Assembly (NCBI GenBank): GCA_039545355.1
Contig: BCJJ01000020.1
Location: 765,396 to 829,395 of the forward strand
Origin: Trichosporon coremiiforme
Taxonomy: Eukaryota; Basidiomycota; Tremellomycetes; Trichosporonales; Trichosporonaceae
Length of the DNA stretch: 64,000 nt
Reading direction: 5' to 3'
Positions 22,070 through 32,654 of this stretch are shown one piece after another. The notes beneath the pieces are model-generated. The model did no database searches and had not been told where the DNA came from. It saw nothing but the letters and a program-made list of their open reading frames with translations. Both the position numbers and the translations under genes were made by a program. How positions within the stretch are numbered: position 1 is the first letter of the stretch; each line of letters opens with the position of its first letter.

Positions 22070-23605
22070 ATGGCGGCGGAAACGGATCGCCAGCTGGCAT
22101 CGAGCCTCGCCAGGCTGCCGACCGAGCTCCTCTCCAGGGTAGCTCGGCCTCTTTCAACGACCGACTTCTGCGCCCTCCGTTCAACCTGCAAGCTCGTCGA
22201 CCACAAGCTGCTCAACGAGTTTGCATTCGAGTATTTCCGCAAAAAGCAGTTCATGATGACATCGGCCTCACTGCAGGCGCTCAAGGATATTTCCGCTTCA
22301 CGCTTCAGTGACTACCTGCGTCATGTGGTCATCGGCACAGACCAGCTATTCAACACCAAGTGGGATACCAGCATCTCCATGGCCGAAAAGCGAATGTTCC
22401 GCGCGACGGCCGACGAACAAAAGCTGTTAGGCAACGTCGGCTACGCCTCCATGATCAAGGATGCTCTCGTCGGACTGAATCGCCTGTTGGCTCTCGACAT
22501 TAGAGACTTCAACTCCCAGACACGGTTCCGGGACGGCCAGCACGCCCAGTGGACGTCGTATGGTGTTGCGGAACTTCGCAGGGCTGGCACTGTCGGGTTC
22601 GGAAACGTTGACTGGGCATCATGCGTTTATCAAAACATGCTGCTCGGAGCCGCCGCCGCGAACGCTCATCTCAAGAACCTGGAGATTATTTCTAGAAGGA
22701 ATGGATGTCTCCAAGACAGCTCGCTGCTTCTTCCAAGACCCCTGGCTCCCGACCTCTCTTCACTGTTGTCGGGCCTGACCAAGCTTCACCTGGACATGAT
22801 CGTGAGCTGGGAGGACCTCAAGTTTGCAGGCCTGCCCAACCTCTGCTTCCTCTTGCAGAACACACCGAACGTCGACTGGTTGCGTCTCAACCTCGACATG
22901 GCCCTGTCCGAATATGGGGGAGCCGAGGACAGGGGGTGGACAGGCTTTCTTGAATGGCTAGCCAAGAAGCCATCAACGACTGAAGACGTCATCGCTCCGT
23001 ACGACGCTCCATCGCCGACATTCCAGCTCAAACAGCTCGACCTGGGTCGAATTGTAGTGTCACCCGACCATGTTCTGGACATCGTTGCGGCTTATCCTAC
23101 ACTGCGAACTTTGGCATTGTCCAGATGCACCCTGACCCAACCCCCTGGAACAGCGACACCTTCCGCGGAAGCAGGAACCGCGCATCTCATCAAACGCCTC
23201 CTCAAGGGACTGGACCAGACGGGTGTGGACAAGTTCTTACCCAGAGCGCTAACCCAGCGGACCGGCGAGGGCAGAGGTGAAGTCTGCTGGAACTTGAGAG
23301 GTGACACCAAGGACAGCATTCATCTCCAAAGTCAACCAGGACGGTCGCAGTTCAAGGATGCAGCCAGCTTGATCTCCTTCCAGATTCAGGCCCAAGCTTG
23401 TGAGTAAATGTCAGTTGCCCCGCTCATTGTAGACTATTATCCGGCCAGCGACGACGGCAGCGGTGGCGGTTCGGACGACGGAGAGGAAGATGACGAGGTC
23501 GATAACGATGATGATGGTGATGGTGATGGTGATGGTGATGGTGATGGTGATGGTGATGGTGATGGTGATGGTGATGGTGATGGTGATGCCGAAGACGGCG
23601 ACTGA
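22070..23605 (+). CDS. F-box protein with C-terminal (Gly-Asp)n tail
   Basis: Probable substrate adaptor of an SCF ubiquitin ligase. The N-terminus carries an F-box: LARLPTELLSRVARPLSTTD followed by FCALRSTCKLVDHKLL. The rest is an alpha/leucine-rich region without a clear repeat. A 33-nt intron (23400-23432, GTGAGT...CATTGTAG) joins QAQA to YYYPASDDGSGGG in frame and gives 500 residues. Without splicing, the protein stops at TAA 23405-23407 with 445 residues, missing the acidic tail. The tail is very acidic and ends in twelve GD dipeptides encoded by a perfect GGTGAT hexamer repeat. The ATG at 22070 is the first one in frame. Targets cannot be predicted. Confidence 0.8.
23516..23587 (+). repeat. 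(GGTGAT)12 hexanucleotide repeat in the F-box gene
   Basis: Seventy-two bases of perfect GGTGAT repeats coding for Gly-Asp. Purity of the repeat implies recent slippage and probable length polymorphism between strains. Confidence 0.95.
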
Positions 23606-26232
23606 AAGGGAAGGAAAAGCCAAAGCCGCCGGTCAGAGGTGACCGCGTGATGAAGCACTGCGATTACTTGCGCAGTCAGGATTAGGTCCGTGGAGATCGA
23701 TGGCCGCATGCACACACGACCAAGGTTAATGATGGGGTCTGCTTAAGGTTTCGTGAGAGTATGCATGACTATCGCCTGTGAACAAGCTCTCTCAAACTGT
23801 TGGCCTGATTGAGTGGACGAGTGTGTATGGTATGGCCATTGGGTGTATCTTGGTCCTGGCACCTTGGCCTATTCCGCTCCCGACGGGATTGGTCCCGGCC
23901 GGAATCACCCTGCAGGGCTTCAAAGCTCCGCGGCTAACATGGAAGATCAGGCTCGGCCCTGCGTTTCTTCATTTCATCGGTGGAGTTGATCTCAATCGCC
24001 GAGTGCCTGCTCTGCGATGGTGATTGCTGGTAGCAAAGTTGAGCTTGAACCTACGATCAACGTCATTGCAGACGTCTTCGTTCAGTCGGCCGCCGAGGAC
24101 ATTGGCGTGGGGGGTGGGATGAACGCGCGCGGTCATGGACTGGCAATGAACGTCGGACGGACGCCGATGCTCTGCAACACAGCAACAGTAACGAGGCCAC
24201 GACGAGCGTCCCCGGCCTGCAGCACAGCATGCGTTCACCGAGTTAGCGCTGTTCCAGCGGATCTGGTGGTGCAGGTGGTTGTCAAGCAGCAACAGCCTCG
24301 CCAATGTTTCCGTCCTATGGGATCACCCCAAATGGATGATCGGGGCACCGGAATACAGGAAAGCCGGAGAGGCTAAGGGACGTCGAGGAACGGGCAACGC
24401 GCGTCAACGACAAGCATTGACGCGTCATAACGTACAGTACAACGCACAGTTACGGTACCAGTGGACAACGACTCCACAGATCCATACTGTTCAGAAGATG
24501 TTGCTTTGGCATAACTGTACCTGTTCTGGCCACTTGCTCCTGTCAGCTGTTTGAGTAGTTCCACACCAAGTCTTTGTCTCAGCTGCCACCGTGATGATGG
24601 GAACGTCGGCAGCAAGAGGACGCCAGCGGGAACCGGACGATCGCCAACTGGGCAACTGGGCCACTTGGGGTGCTGTTAATTACGCTGAGGCGCTAGCAGT
24701 TGGATGGCCGCGCGAGGACCCCGCGCCAACGCCGGTCGTGCCGCAAGTTGATGCAACTAACAGATCGCCTACGGAAGGTCACCGTGCTCGACGTATGGGC
24801 GCGTCGGCATCACCCGCTGCATACAGATGTGCGCTTGCAAGACGCGCGATGCCAATGGCTGTACAACAGAAGCGCCAATGCGGGTTGTGTGAGACCTCCC
24901 TTGTTCGGGGACAAATCACCTTGTCGTCCTCACCGTTAGCGCGGCCCCGCGGAATCCACCAGCAGGGAATCCCACGCCTGGCGGCCAAGCAGACCACCCA
25001 TCATCCTATAGCAGTCCAGGGATGAGTAAGCTGCGGGCGGAAGAGCGTGTTAGGACTGAATCGCAATGGACTCATTACGACGACCGCCGTACGAATGACG
25101 AGACAAGTCCATGTGGGGATTGTTGGAAAAGGAGTACATACGCTTGTCTCATCATCTCCCGTTTCTACGTCGGGCTATTTCCCTTCTGACCTGTCGTGCA
25201 CGCGTCGACGGTCGCGGTCGGGCGCGAATGGCGCCCGCAACCGTGCAGGCGGCGATGGTCTCAGGTCTGAGCTCAGGATCGCCGGAAGAAAAGGAGCCGC
25301 GCAACTCAGGTTCTCAGGCATGGAAACAAGCAACTTTGTCCTCCCGGAGCAGAGACGCGGCGCTCAGTGCAGCTGTAAGCATGTGCCCAGCGCATGCCCG
25401 AGGCATAAACGCGATCTCAGGACCCGACTGAGCGGACGGACGGGCGTCGACGGGTGGAATCTAAGGAAAAGTAGAGTATGAATCGTTACAGGTTTACGAG
25501 AAATCCGAAACGTACCCTTGGGACAACCTTAAACAAGGTTAAAGCCCCTCTCGCTGGTGATGGACGTGCGACTGCTTATCTCGATTTGCTGTTTCCTGCG
25601 CTCCCTAGCCGCCTTGCCTGCGGACTGTCGCAGCAATCGCACCCACAAGTCTCGGCAGTCGGCAGTTCGGCAGTGGTCCCCGTCTCAGGCTCATGTTTCG
25701 TATGCAAGGCGGGTGAGCGTGCGAACGGTGTCAACGGGAAGACTCTGGGTCAACACCGTCACTAGTTAAGCTCCACATGACCGGAACGTTTGCGAGTCTG
25801 TTTGAGGATCCTTCACGAGTTACTCGGCCTTTGCCTCACCGATAATACCAAGATGAAACGACGTGCATACTCCTCGACCGCAACCGCGAGGCGCGGAGAC
25901 AAGCTGACAAAGAGAACGATCCTTGGGACGGAGTGCTGCGGCCCGCTAGGGCGCACACCTTTTGCGGGTGTCCGGCTAACACCTCAACTCCTAATGGTCC
26001 GCATCGGGAACCTTACGAGAACGCCTACGGCTTTCCCGCATCCTCAGGTCTCCTCAGAGGAAGATGTTGACGCTCCCGACTTTTCTGTCTCAGCTGCGCT
26101 TCCCAAACATCGTTGTGTTGGTTAGACAGAGGCATGCAAGATGTATATAAGACAGACCGGGTTGCCCTCCCTCGGTCTCGATCTTCACCAGTCTTTCTTT
26201 TCTCCGTCCGACCCCCCACACTCTTTTGTAGA
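23606..26232. other. 2.6-kb gene-poor spacer
   Basis: Between the F-box and peroxidase genes. Short open frames on both strands show no homology-like features or plausible intron structure. It holds the peroxidase promoter near 26140. Nothing else recognised. Confidence 0.45.
26144..26150 (+). promoter_or_regulatory. TATA box of the heme-thiolate peroxidase gene
   Basis: TATATAA located 89 nt before the ATG, followed by a pyrimidine-rich initiator region. Confidence 0.6.
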
Positions 26233-27582
26233 ATGAAGGTCGAGCTTATCACCCTTCTTGGAGCCGCCGCCTCGGTGCAGGCTTTCCCCTGGATGGCCGC
26301 GCAGATGCGCGAGGAGGAGCGCGGCTTCCTCGGCGATATCTTCCAGAATATCGGCGCCGGTCTCGGTCTCGACAACCTCCAGTCCGACTTCACCAAGATG
26401 CTTGGTGGCAGCAACGGCAAGGGTATCGTTTCCCAGTTCACTACCATGGCCAACACCCTCAACAACATCCAGCCCGGCAAGATGAACAACCTCTTCTCCG
26501 AGATCCGCAACGGTATGGCCGAGGTCGGCAACGTCACCGTCCCCCAGGGCGGCAACATCTTCAACAAGGATTGGAGCTCGCTCACCGAGGAGGACATCCA
26601 ATACACCTTCAACCTCGACCGCAGCAACAACGACTGCAACTGTAACGAGCCCGAGCGTCTCGGTTACGGCATCTGGGGTATCGGTGAGGACGAGGCCCAC
26701 CCCTGGCAGGCTCCCGGCCCCAACGACCAGCGTGGCCCCTGCCCTGGTCTTAACACCCTCGCCAACCACGGTTACATCCCCCGTGACGGTCTCATGAACC
26801 CCATCCAGCTGTTCGTCGGCACTTGGCGCGGTCTCTCCCTCTCCCCCGATGTCGGTGCCATCCTCGCCATCCTCTCGTGGCCTTTCATGGGTGACCTCAC
26901 CACCATGAAGCTCTCTATCGGCACCAGGGTCGGCCTCGGTGACGGTCTCGCCCACCACGGTATCCTCGAGGGTGACGCTTCCGTCACCCGTGACGACGCC
27001 TGGCAGGGTAACCAGTGGTCGCTTTCGCAGGATCGCTGGAACCAGTTCAAGCAGGAGATCATGACTCACGGCAACGGCCGCGTCACCCTCAAGGCTCTTG
27101 CCGAGGCCCGTTACCGCGCCTGGAAGTGGTCTTACGACAACAACCCCCAGTTCGACTTCAACCCTTGGCGTATGCTTGTCGCCTACGGTGAGTCGGGTTT
27201 CGTCTATCAGGCCCTCCGTGGTGATGCCCGCGAGTACACTGTCGACATGGTTGAGTCCTGGTTCGTTCACGAGCGCTTCCCCAAAGGCTGGGGTCGTCGC
27301 ACTGTCCCCGTCACCATTCCCGAGCTTCTCGCCTGGGCTGCCGTCATCGAGGTGATCAAGCCCGCTGTTCCCGGATGGCGCCTCTTCGGCATGTGGATCG
27401 GTCTCCCCAACTTCCACACCCTCTCCACCTTCTTCAAGGGCGTCCCCGGTGCCATCGGCGGTTCCACCCTCAAGGACACTGGATGCAACGTTGCCAACGG
27501 TGTCCTCACCTGGGTTCCCTCCACCTTCTCCAACCTCGTCGGTGGCCTCAACCTTGGCAAGATCAACGGCATGTCCTGCTAA
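26233..27582 (+). CDS. Secreted heme-thiolate peroxidase (chloroperoxidase / unspecific peroxygenase family)
   Basis: Extracellular peroxide-dependent heme enzyme of the Peroxidase_2 family, which oxygenates, oxidises or halogenates organic substrates. Intronless, 449 residues, with signal peptide MKVELITLLGAAASVQA. The axial heme-thiolate Cys is C170 in GPCPGLNTLANHGYIPRDG. The acid-base segment is EGDAS (E246-G247-D248), that is the EGD form seen in unspecific peroxygenases rather than the EHD form of chloroperoxidase. There is a roughly 130-residue region before the catalytic core, longer than in short-type enzymes. A CNC motif (C135, C137) and a C-terminal Cys may form disulfides. Codon use is strongly C-ending, as in the ADH gene, suggesting high expression. 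Substrate unknown. Confidence 0.92.
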   Translation: MKVELITLLGAAASVQAFPWMAAQMREEERGFLGDIFQNIGAGLGLDNLQSDFTKMLGGSNGKGIVSQFTTMANTLNNIQPGKMNNLFSEIRNGMAEVGNVTVPQGGNIFNKDWSSLTEEDIQYTFNLDRSNNDCNCNEPERLGYGIWGIGEDEAHPWQAPGPNDQRGPCPGLNTLANHGYIPRDGLMNPIQLFVGTWRGLSLSPDVGAILAILSWPFMGDLTTMKLSIGTRVGLGDGLAHHGILEGDASVTRDDAWQGNQWSLSQDRWNQFKQEIMTHGNGRVTLKALAEARYRAWKWSYDNNPQFDFNPWRMLVAYGESGFVYQALRGDAREYTVDMVESWFVHERFPKGWGRRTVPVTIPELLAWAAVIEVIKPAVPGWRLFGMWIGLPNFHTLSTFFKGVPGAIGGSTLKDTGCNVANGVLTWVPSTFSNLVGGLNLGKINGMSC

Positions 27583-30077
27583 ACGATCTCCATGTCAGCC
27601 TGAAAGCCCCACTGACTTGGACAATAACCCAAACCCTCATGGACTTCTAGTTTGCGATAAAGCGCTCCGATGCTTGGCTGAGCTCTTTCTACTGCAAATA
27701 AGCCTTCTCTTAGAACACGGTTCCCCCTTACGGGACGCCTTACTATGTTATAAACGCTCTGTCCAATTTCATGCTTGCGCTGTAACTTGACTGATGTGAG
27801 CACTGACAGTATGAGCACCGCATGATCTAGTCCCGTCTCGGCGGAGAGCGCGCGACCAGCTCCATCGATCTGCCTGCTGTGAGTAGAGCCAGTTCAAGCT
27901 TGAATTCAAGCATGGCTCTGGGTTGAGTTGGAGATCGGGGAGCAGAGCATGTGTGTGAATGCCGATCACAGCAGTGCCGGCAGGTTATGATTAAGCTTAG
28001 CAGACGCAACTGTGATCGAGTTCCGCGACCAACGGCTCTACTCCGCGGATAGTTTTGACGCGGGACCTAAATCCGGCGTCCATCCGGCCCATCAGGTGCA
28101 ACTTGTGCGTAGCTTGGTCATTGGTTTCAGTATCGACTGACACAAGCGTAACTCATACGGTTATACACAGGCGTATGGTTGTGCCCGCCACCCCTTGCAG
28201 TGACTAAGCATGTCCAGTTGCTATGCACGACGCAACCCCAGGTCCGGTGTCCCAGATCGTAGACCCGCAACACCGCGAAGACGCCGGGACGATTGTAAAC
28301 GATTGCAAACATGAGACGAGCAACAGCAGTGAAACTGTTGCACAGTCTCCTGTCTGCTTCCCCCCCTATCCACCATTAGTACTGCTAGCCTTGGCGATCT
28401 GAACACGTTACGGTTCGCCAGGTGCCCATTTCTCCTCATAATCACGCAAAATTCAGAAAATTCGCCCTCACGAGGCTTAAAAGCCGGAGCTTGAGGGCTC
28501 AGGATGAAGCATAATCCGACGATCATCGCGGGCCTCGACTCGAGACAAGCAAACTCACCGATGAGGTAACAGGCGGTTACATTGCGACTGGTTAGGCTGT
28601 AAGGTATAAAGCCGGATGGTGGCAGGCAGGCGTCCCAAAGCTCCGGTGCCGAGGAGAGGAATGTGAAGCAGTTGCGGCCCTTTCAACGTCGCCATGTCAT
28701 GAGATCCCCAAAGCGTTGGTATTCGGGATGGCGTTCAAGGCTTCTTAACATAAACTTGGTGCGAAAGTACTCTCGGCGGTCTCGGGAGGTCGCTGACCGA
28801 TAGGCAGAACATCACTGTAGCACCGCCGTTGGGTATCAAATAATATCTCTGAAGCTGCGTAACATCATGGGTGCTTCTCCTCTATCACTCACCCCGCATG
28901 CTGTCCCGCACCTAAGAGCCTTATCTGCAATCTGGACTTACCAGGTGTGTATGTCGCGAGGTTTGATCTGCCGTGACGTTGGGCTGTAGGAGGCCAAACG
29001 CACGCTCGGTTCTCGCCCAGTGCAGCACTGCCCCTGCTACCTGATCCATGCGCGATGAGCTCTCGTACACCTCCGTACACCGTCGTCTCCTGCCTAGCTA
29101 GATACGAGCAGCAAAAGAGTCGCTCAATCTTAAGCTGCTAACTGTTCTGAGTTGTCGGGGATTCGAACCCCAGTAAGCTGCTCGACCATGCTGTAATGGA
29201 AGGCAGCCATCTTAACCACTGGATCAACAACCCAAGGACACTGTCAGCGTAGGCCCGGCGTCGGGCCCTTCCACTGGGAGCATGGAAACAATCGCCCCGA
29301 CGTACATGCAGATGTTGTATTCTTGGTGTGCTCAGTTTTTTTAGCATATACCCCTGTCCTGGGACGCTCGACTGCGCTGAAGTCGTCATGCGGGAGGATT
29401 TCTGCCGGGCGATCTCAGAAATTGATCTTGGACATGACTCGGCGACTCGGTCGATATAAGCAATCTCATCTAGTGCATTAGGCAGCGTCCGTTTCTCAAT
29501 TAATACCTGTGCCCGATGGTGTAATTGCGCTCTCGTGTACCTTTCGACACGTCCCTGACGAAAATAGAAAAGGCGCCGACTACCGCAGCCTGATAACGGA
29601 AATCAGCTCATGAATGCATGATTATCAAGTTATCTCCCAGCCGCCTGATCGGAGCGTCAGCTGATCTCACGCTTGGCGAAGCCCGTCTATACCTGTGGAG
29701 AGTGAGACTCATCAGCGAAAGTCAGAGCTAGAGCAAGAGTAAAAGTGAACTTGTAATCCAGCGCACGAAGCTTAGGAAATTCAGGAACTCTAGAGCAACT
29801 TTGCCAGACCGGTTGCTGAGTGACGGGACAGTTTCCGAGCTTCCGGAGAGACTTAGCTCGAGTGGCTCCTGTCTGCCTCCAGCGCAGGTTGAACTTTTGG
29901 TCTCCAGCTATCCTTCCACGCTCGGCGTACACGTGGACCGCGAGGTACCACCATTGTCTGTCTCTACGAGCATTGCTGCAGTTGCAAGCAGAAAAGACGG
30001 TGACAACACAACACGATGATCCATAGAGAAATAAGATAGTGTACTTCTAGAGTCTAGCTTGTTCCCGACGGGCGCAC
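27583..30077. other. 2.5-kb spacer containing one tRNA gene
   Basis: Apart from the tRNA at 29148-29233 nothing coding is recognised. At about 27893-27911 two overlapping perfect palindromes (TTCAAGCTTGAA and CTTGAATTCAAG) occur. Confidence 0.5.
29148..29233 (-). tRNA. tRNA-Gly (anticodon TCC) with a 14-nt intron
   Basis: On the minus strand the 7-bp acceptor stem (GGGTTGT with ACAACTC, one G-T pair), the D arm with AGTGGTTAA loop, a 5-bp anticodon stem GCTGC/GCAGC and a T arm TGGGG-TTCGAAT-CCCCG fold well; discriminator base A. The anticodon loop reads CT-TCC-A then 14 extra bases (TTACAGCATGGTCG) and A, placing an intron after position 37, the usual place for nuclear tRNA introns. Mature length would be 72 nt. 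The identity Gly(UCC) follows from the anticodon; a decayed copy is possible but the stems are intact. Confidence 0.75.
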
Positions 30078-30464
30078 TTAGGCCGCGAACGAGGGGAAGC
30101 AGACAGAGAAGGTCGACTTGGGGTGCTTGCCGTCGACGTGCTGCTGGAGCCTTTGGGGGTCAGCTTTCGACCTACTCGTCGCCCAACTGCACAACTCACA
30201 TGGGGGCCTTGGCGGTACCCTGGAAGGTCTGGCGACAAATGCTGCACATGATCGACTGTGCGGCCTGGCGTCAGTTTGCAGAACCAAGGACAGAACTTAC
30301 AGCGTTCGACTTGAGCTGAGAGGTAGGTCCCTTGTCGGCCTTCGCGGCGTTGCGGGCACGCGCCTGGGCAGACTTAGCTCCCTGTTTGTCAGCTGAGAAT
30401 CTCAATACCGTGGCTCCTCAAATACGGGGATGAAGGACGCAATACGCACGTTTCCACCACCCAT
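30078..30464 (-). CDS. Small ZNF706/SERF-like zinc-finger protein
   Basis: A 74-residue protein encoded by four exons (30450-30464, 30381-30301, 30255-30200, 30150-30078). It starts MGGGNGAKSAQARARNAAKA, a basic SERF/4F5-type N-terminus, followed by a single C2H2 finger: CSICRQTFQGTAKAPMLQQH then VDGKHPKSTFSVCFPSF. The finger has the Cys-x2-Cys and His-x4-His spacing seen in ZNF706 and plant At2g23090-like proteins. In animals ZNF706 and SERF proteins influence protein aggregation; the yeast role is unknown. All four exons are short, so the gene is easy to miss. It is divergent from the capping protein gene with 346 bp between starts. Confidence 0.9.
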
Positions 30465-30810
30465 TGTTGCTAGTTGTTTGGTTCGAGGAAAAGTTGAGAG
30501 AGGGGAAGGATGGACGGGAGGCGTAAATCCTCCAGCGGCCAGGCCGGTGGGTGGCGTGAGCCTGACACGGAAGTAGATTGCGCCTCGGTTGCGGCTGGCC
30601 TGCCTGGCTACGGCTGGCTGTACGGTCCGGACAGCACGACCAGACTGGCTGTTGGGTGGAGGCCAGCCAGTTAGGGGTGTGTCCGCGGTCTGCCTCCGTT
30701 CTCAGCGTCATCATGCCACGAGTCGCGAGCCGAGAGGTTCATGGCGGCCGACCTTGGAGCGCACTCGAGCGCTTGGCTCCACACCGTCATCGATCACCAA
30801 CAACGACACA

Positions 30811-32433
30811 ATGGCCGAGCTCAGTCCCGAGGAAAGGATCAAGCTCGCCGTGCAGTTCATTGCGCAGAGTCCCCCGGGCGAAGTCAAGTGAGCTCACTCT
30901 CTCCCTGTTCACAAGCTAACAAACAGTGATGTTGTGAACGGTGCGTCACCACCGATCATCTCCCGATCAACCGAGCAGTGACTAACGCCAGACATCCGCG
31001 CGATCATCGGCGACGACGAGGCGCTGATGCCCTTTGTGATCCCCGCACTGCGGAACTACAACCTTGCCCAGCTCAGCGCGGTCGAGCACGAGGCGGACGA
31101 GGAGGCCAACATCTACCCGCACGTCTCGCTCCTGTCCGAGGCTGTCATCGCGCCGACGACGGGGACGCACGAGCGATTCGTCGACTTTGAGGCGGCGCGA
31201 TCCTTCTCCTTCGACCATGTCCGCATGACGCCGAGCGACTACGAGCCCTATGTCCTGCCCAGCAAGGACGAGGCGATCCGCAAGTCGTTCGCCCAGTCTT
31301 TGGCGGCCTACACGCGCAACCACTTCTCCGACGGGCGCTGGTCAGTCGCGTGCGATCAGTACCCTGTAGCTACCGCTGCGGTCGGCGTGCTGGAGCCGGC
31401 CCCGACGCCGATGGGCAGCCAGAGCGGTAGCATCAGTGCCAGCGTTCCCCCGAGCCGCGCAGTCAGCCCGTCCGTACCCCCAATTCCCGAGGGCCACGCT
31501 GTCCCGACTGACACCCCCGCCGACGGCACCAGCAGCGTCGCATCGGGCCTGCCGAAAGACGCCGAGGTTGACACCCCCGGCGGTCTGAAGGACCTCGACG
31601 ACGAGATGGAGGCCGTGGCTGAGGAGCTGGACCCGATGGGTACGGCTGCCCTTGGCGAGTCGCTAGGCATGGGCAAGCTCGAGCCGGAGTCGACCCCTGT
31701 GGTCGTCGGCGAGGGAAACAAGCTGCCGAAGGACGCTGAGGTCGACCAGGCCGGCGCGCTCGAGGACCTCGACCGCGAGATCGCCGAGGAGATCGAGGCT
31801 GAGACTGAGGCGGCGGCCGCGGACCAGGCCGCGGCCGGCACAGGTGCTGCTTCTGGTGCTGGAGCAATGACCGGAGCTGCGGCGACGGCCTCGAGCCTGG
31901 AGGCCAAGTTGGCCGCGTTCGAGGCTGCGGACGCCGGGGGCGCCCACCCAATCCCCCGTCCGATCTCAAGCCCGCTTGCTCTGAAGCAGACCCCGATCGC
32001 GCAAGAGTCGCGCGCGCACCCGAGCTACACCCTCGAAGTCGTTGGAAACCGGTACAACCCGGGCAACTTCTGGACGGGGCGCTGGCGCACGCGCTGGGTC
32101 GTCGACCCCGCCGTCGGGACTGTGACGGGCACGATCCTCGTCGACGTGCACTACTACGAGCAGGGTAACGTGCAGCTGTCGACTGAGCACCGGGCCGCGT
32201 TCCCCGTCCCGGTCGAGACGTGGGAGGACGGCAAGGACGCCGCATCCCAGATTGTCGGCACAATTGCCAAGATTGAGCAGGCGTACCAGCACGAGCTGGG
32301 CGATGTTTACGAGGAGTTCGGAGAGAAGAGCTTCCGCAACCTCCGCCGAGCACTGCCCGTCACGAGGCAGAAGATCGACTGGGACAAGGTCCAGGGATAC
32401 TCCCTCGGATCCGACCTCAGTAAGGCGAGATAA
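30811..32433 (+). CDS. CAP1: F-actin capping protein alpha subunit with a large central insertion
   Basis: Alpha subunit of the heterodimer that caps actin barbed ends. Exons 30811-30887, a 14-nt micro-exon 30927-30940 and 30992-32433 give 510 residues. The N-terminus (LSPEERIKLAVQFIAQSPPG then EVNDVVNDIRAIIG) and C-terminus (NPGNFWTGRWRTRW, HYYEQGNVQLSTEHRAAFPV and the tentacle-like SFRNLRRALPVTRQKIDW) match the family. Typical members have about 260-290 residues. The excess is one block, about residues 165-374, between the conserved N- and C-terminal halves; it is Ala/Pro/Glu-rich and carries two copies of an LPKDAEVD module (residues 217 and 275). No stop or frameshift is present. The insertion is probably a disordered loop or a ligand-binding extension. 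Confidence 0.93.
31549..31746 (+). repeat. Duplicated LPKDAEVD module inside capping protein alpha
   Basis: LPKDAEVD at 31549-31572 and 31723-31746, each followed by a short spacer and an acidic L-x-DLD-x-E helix-like segment (GGLKDLDDEMEAVAEEL and GALEDLDREIAEEIEAE). The two 24-base cores differ at three positions, all synonymous third positions. Confidence 0.85.
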
Positions 32434-32654
32434 ACATGTTAGAAGAAATTAGGAACTAAGTAACACCCTCCAACACGGTTATGTATCAAGTTTGGGCAGC
32501 AGCCAGACGTTAAGAGGTACATATTAGAGTGCATGATACTAGTGACTGGGAGGCAGTTGCCTCGGGTCATTATAGATCGAAAGAACCAAGAAACCCTATG
32601 CTGCGATTGCTATGGATATATTGCTACTTCTTACTTAACTTTGCGCTTCTAGTT

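Noticed and set aside
26185..27417. A 410-codon open frame antisense to the peroxidase gene, and similar long antisense frames over PGI1, acid phosphatase and HEL2
   Set aside because: They mirror strong C/G third-position codon bias of the real gene on the other strand; composition is Val/Gly/Leu/Asp-rich and there is no domain.
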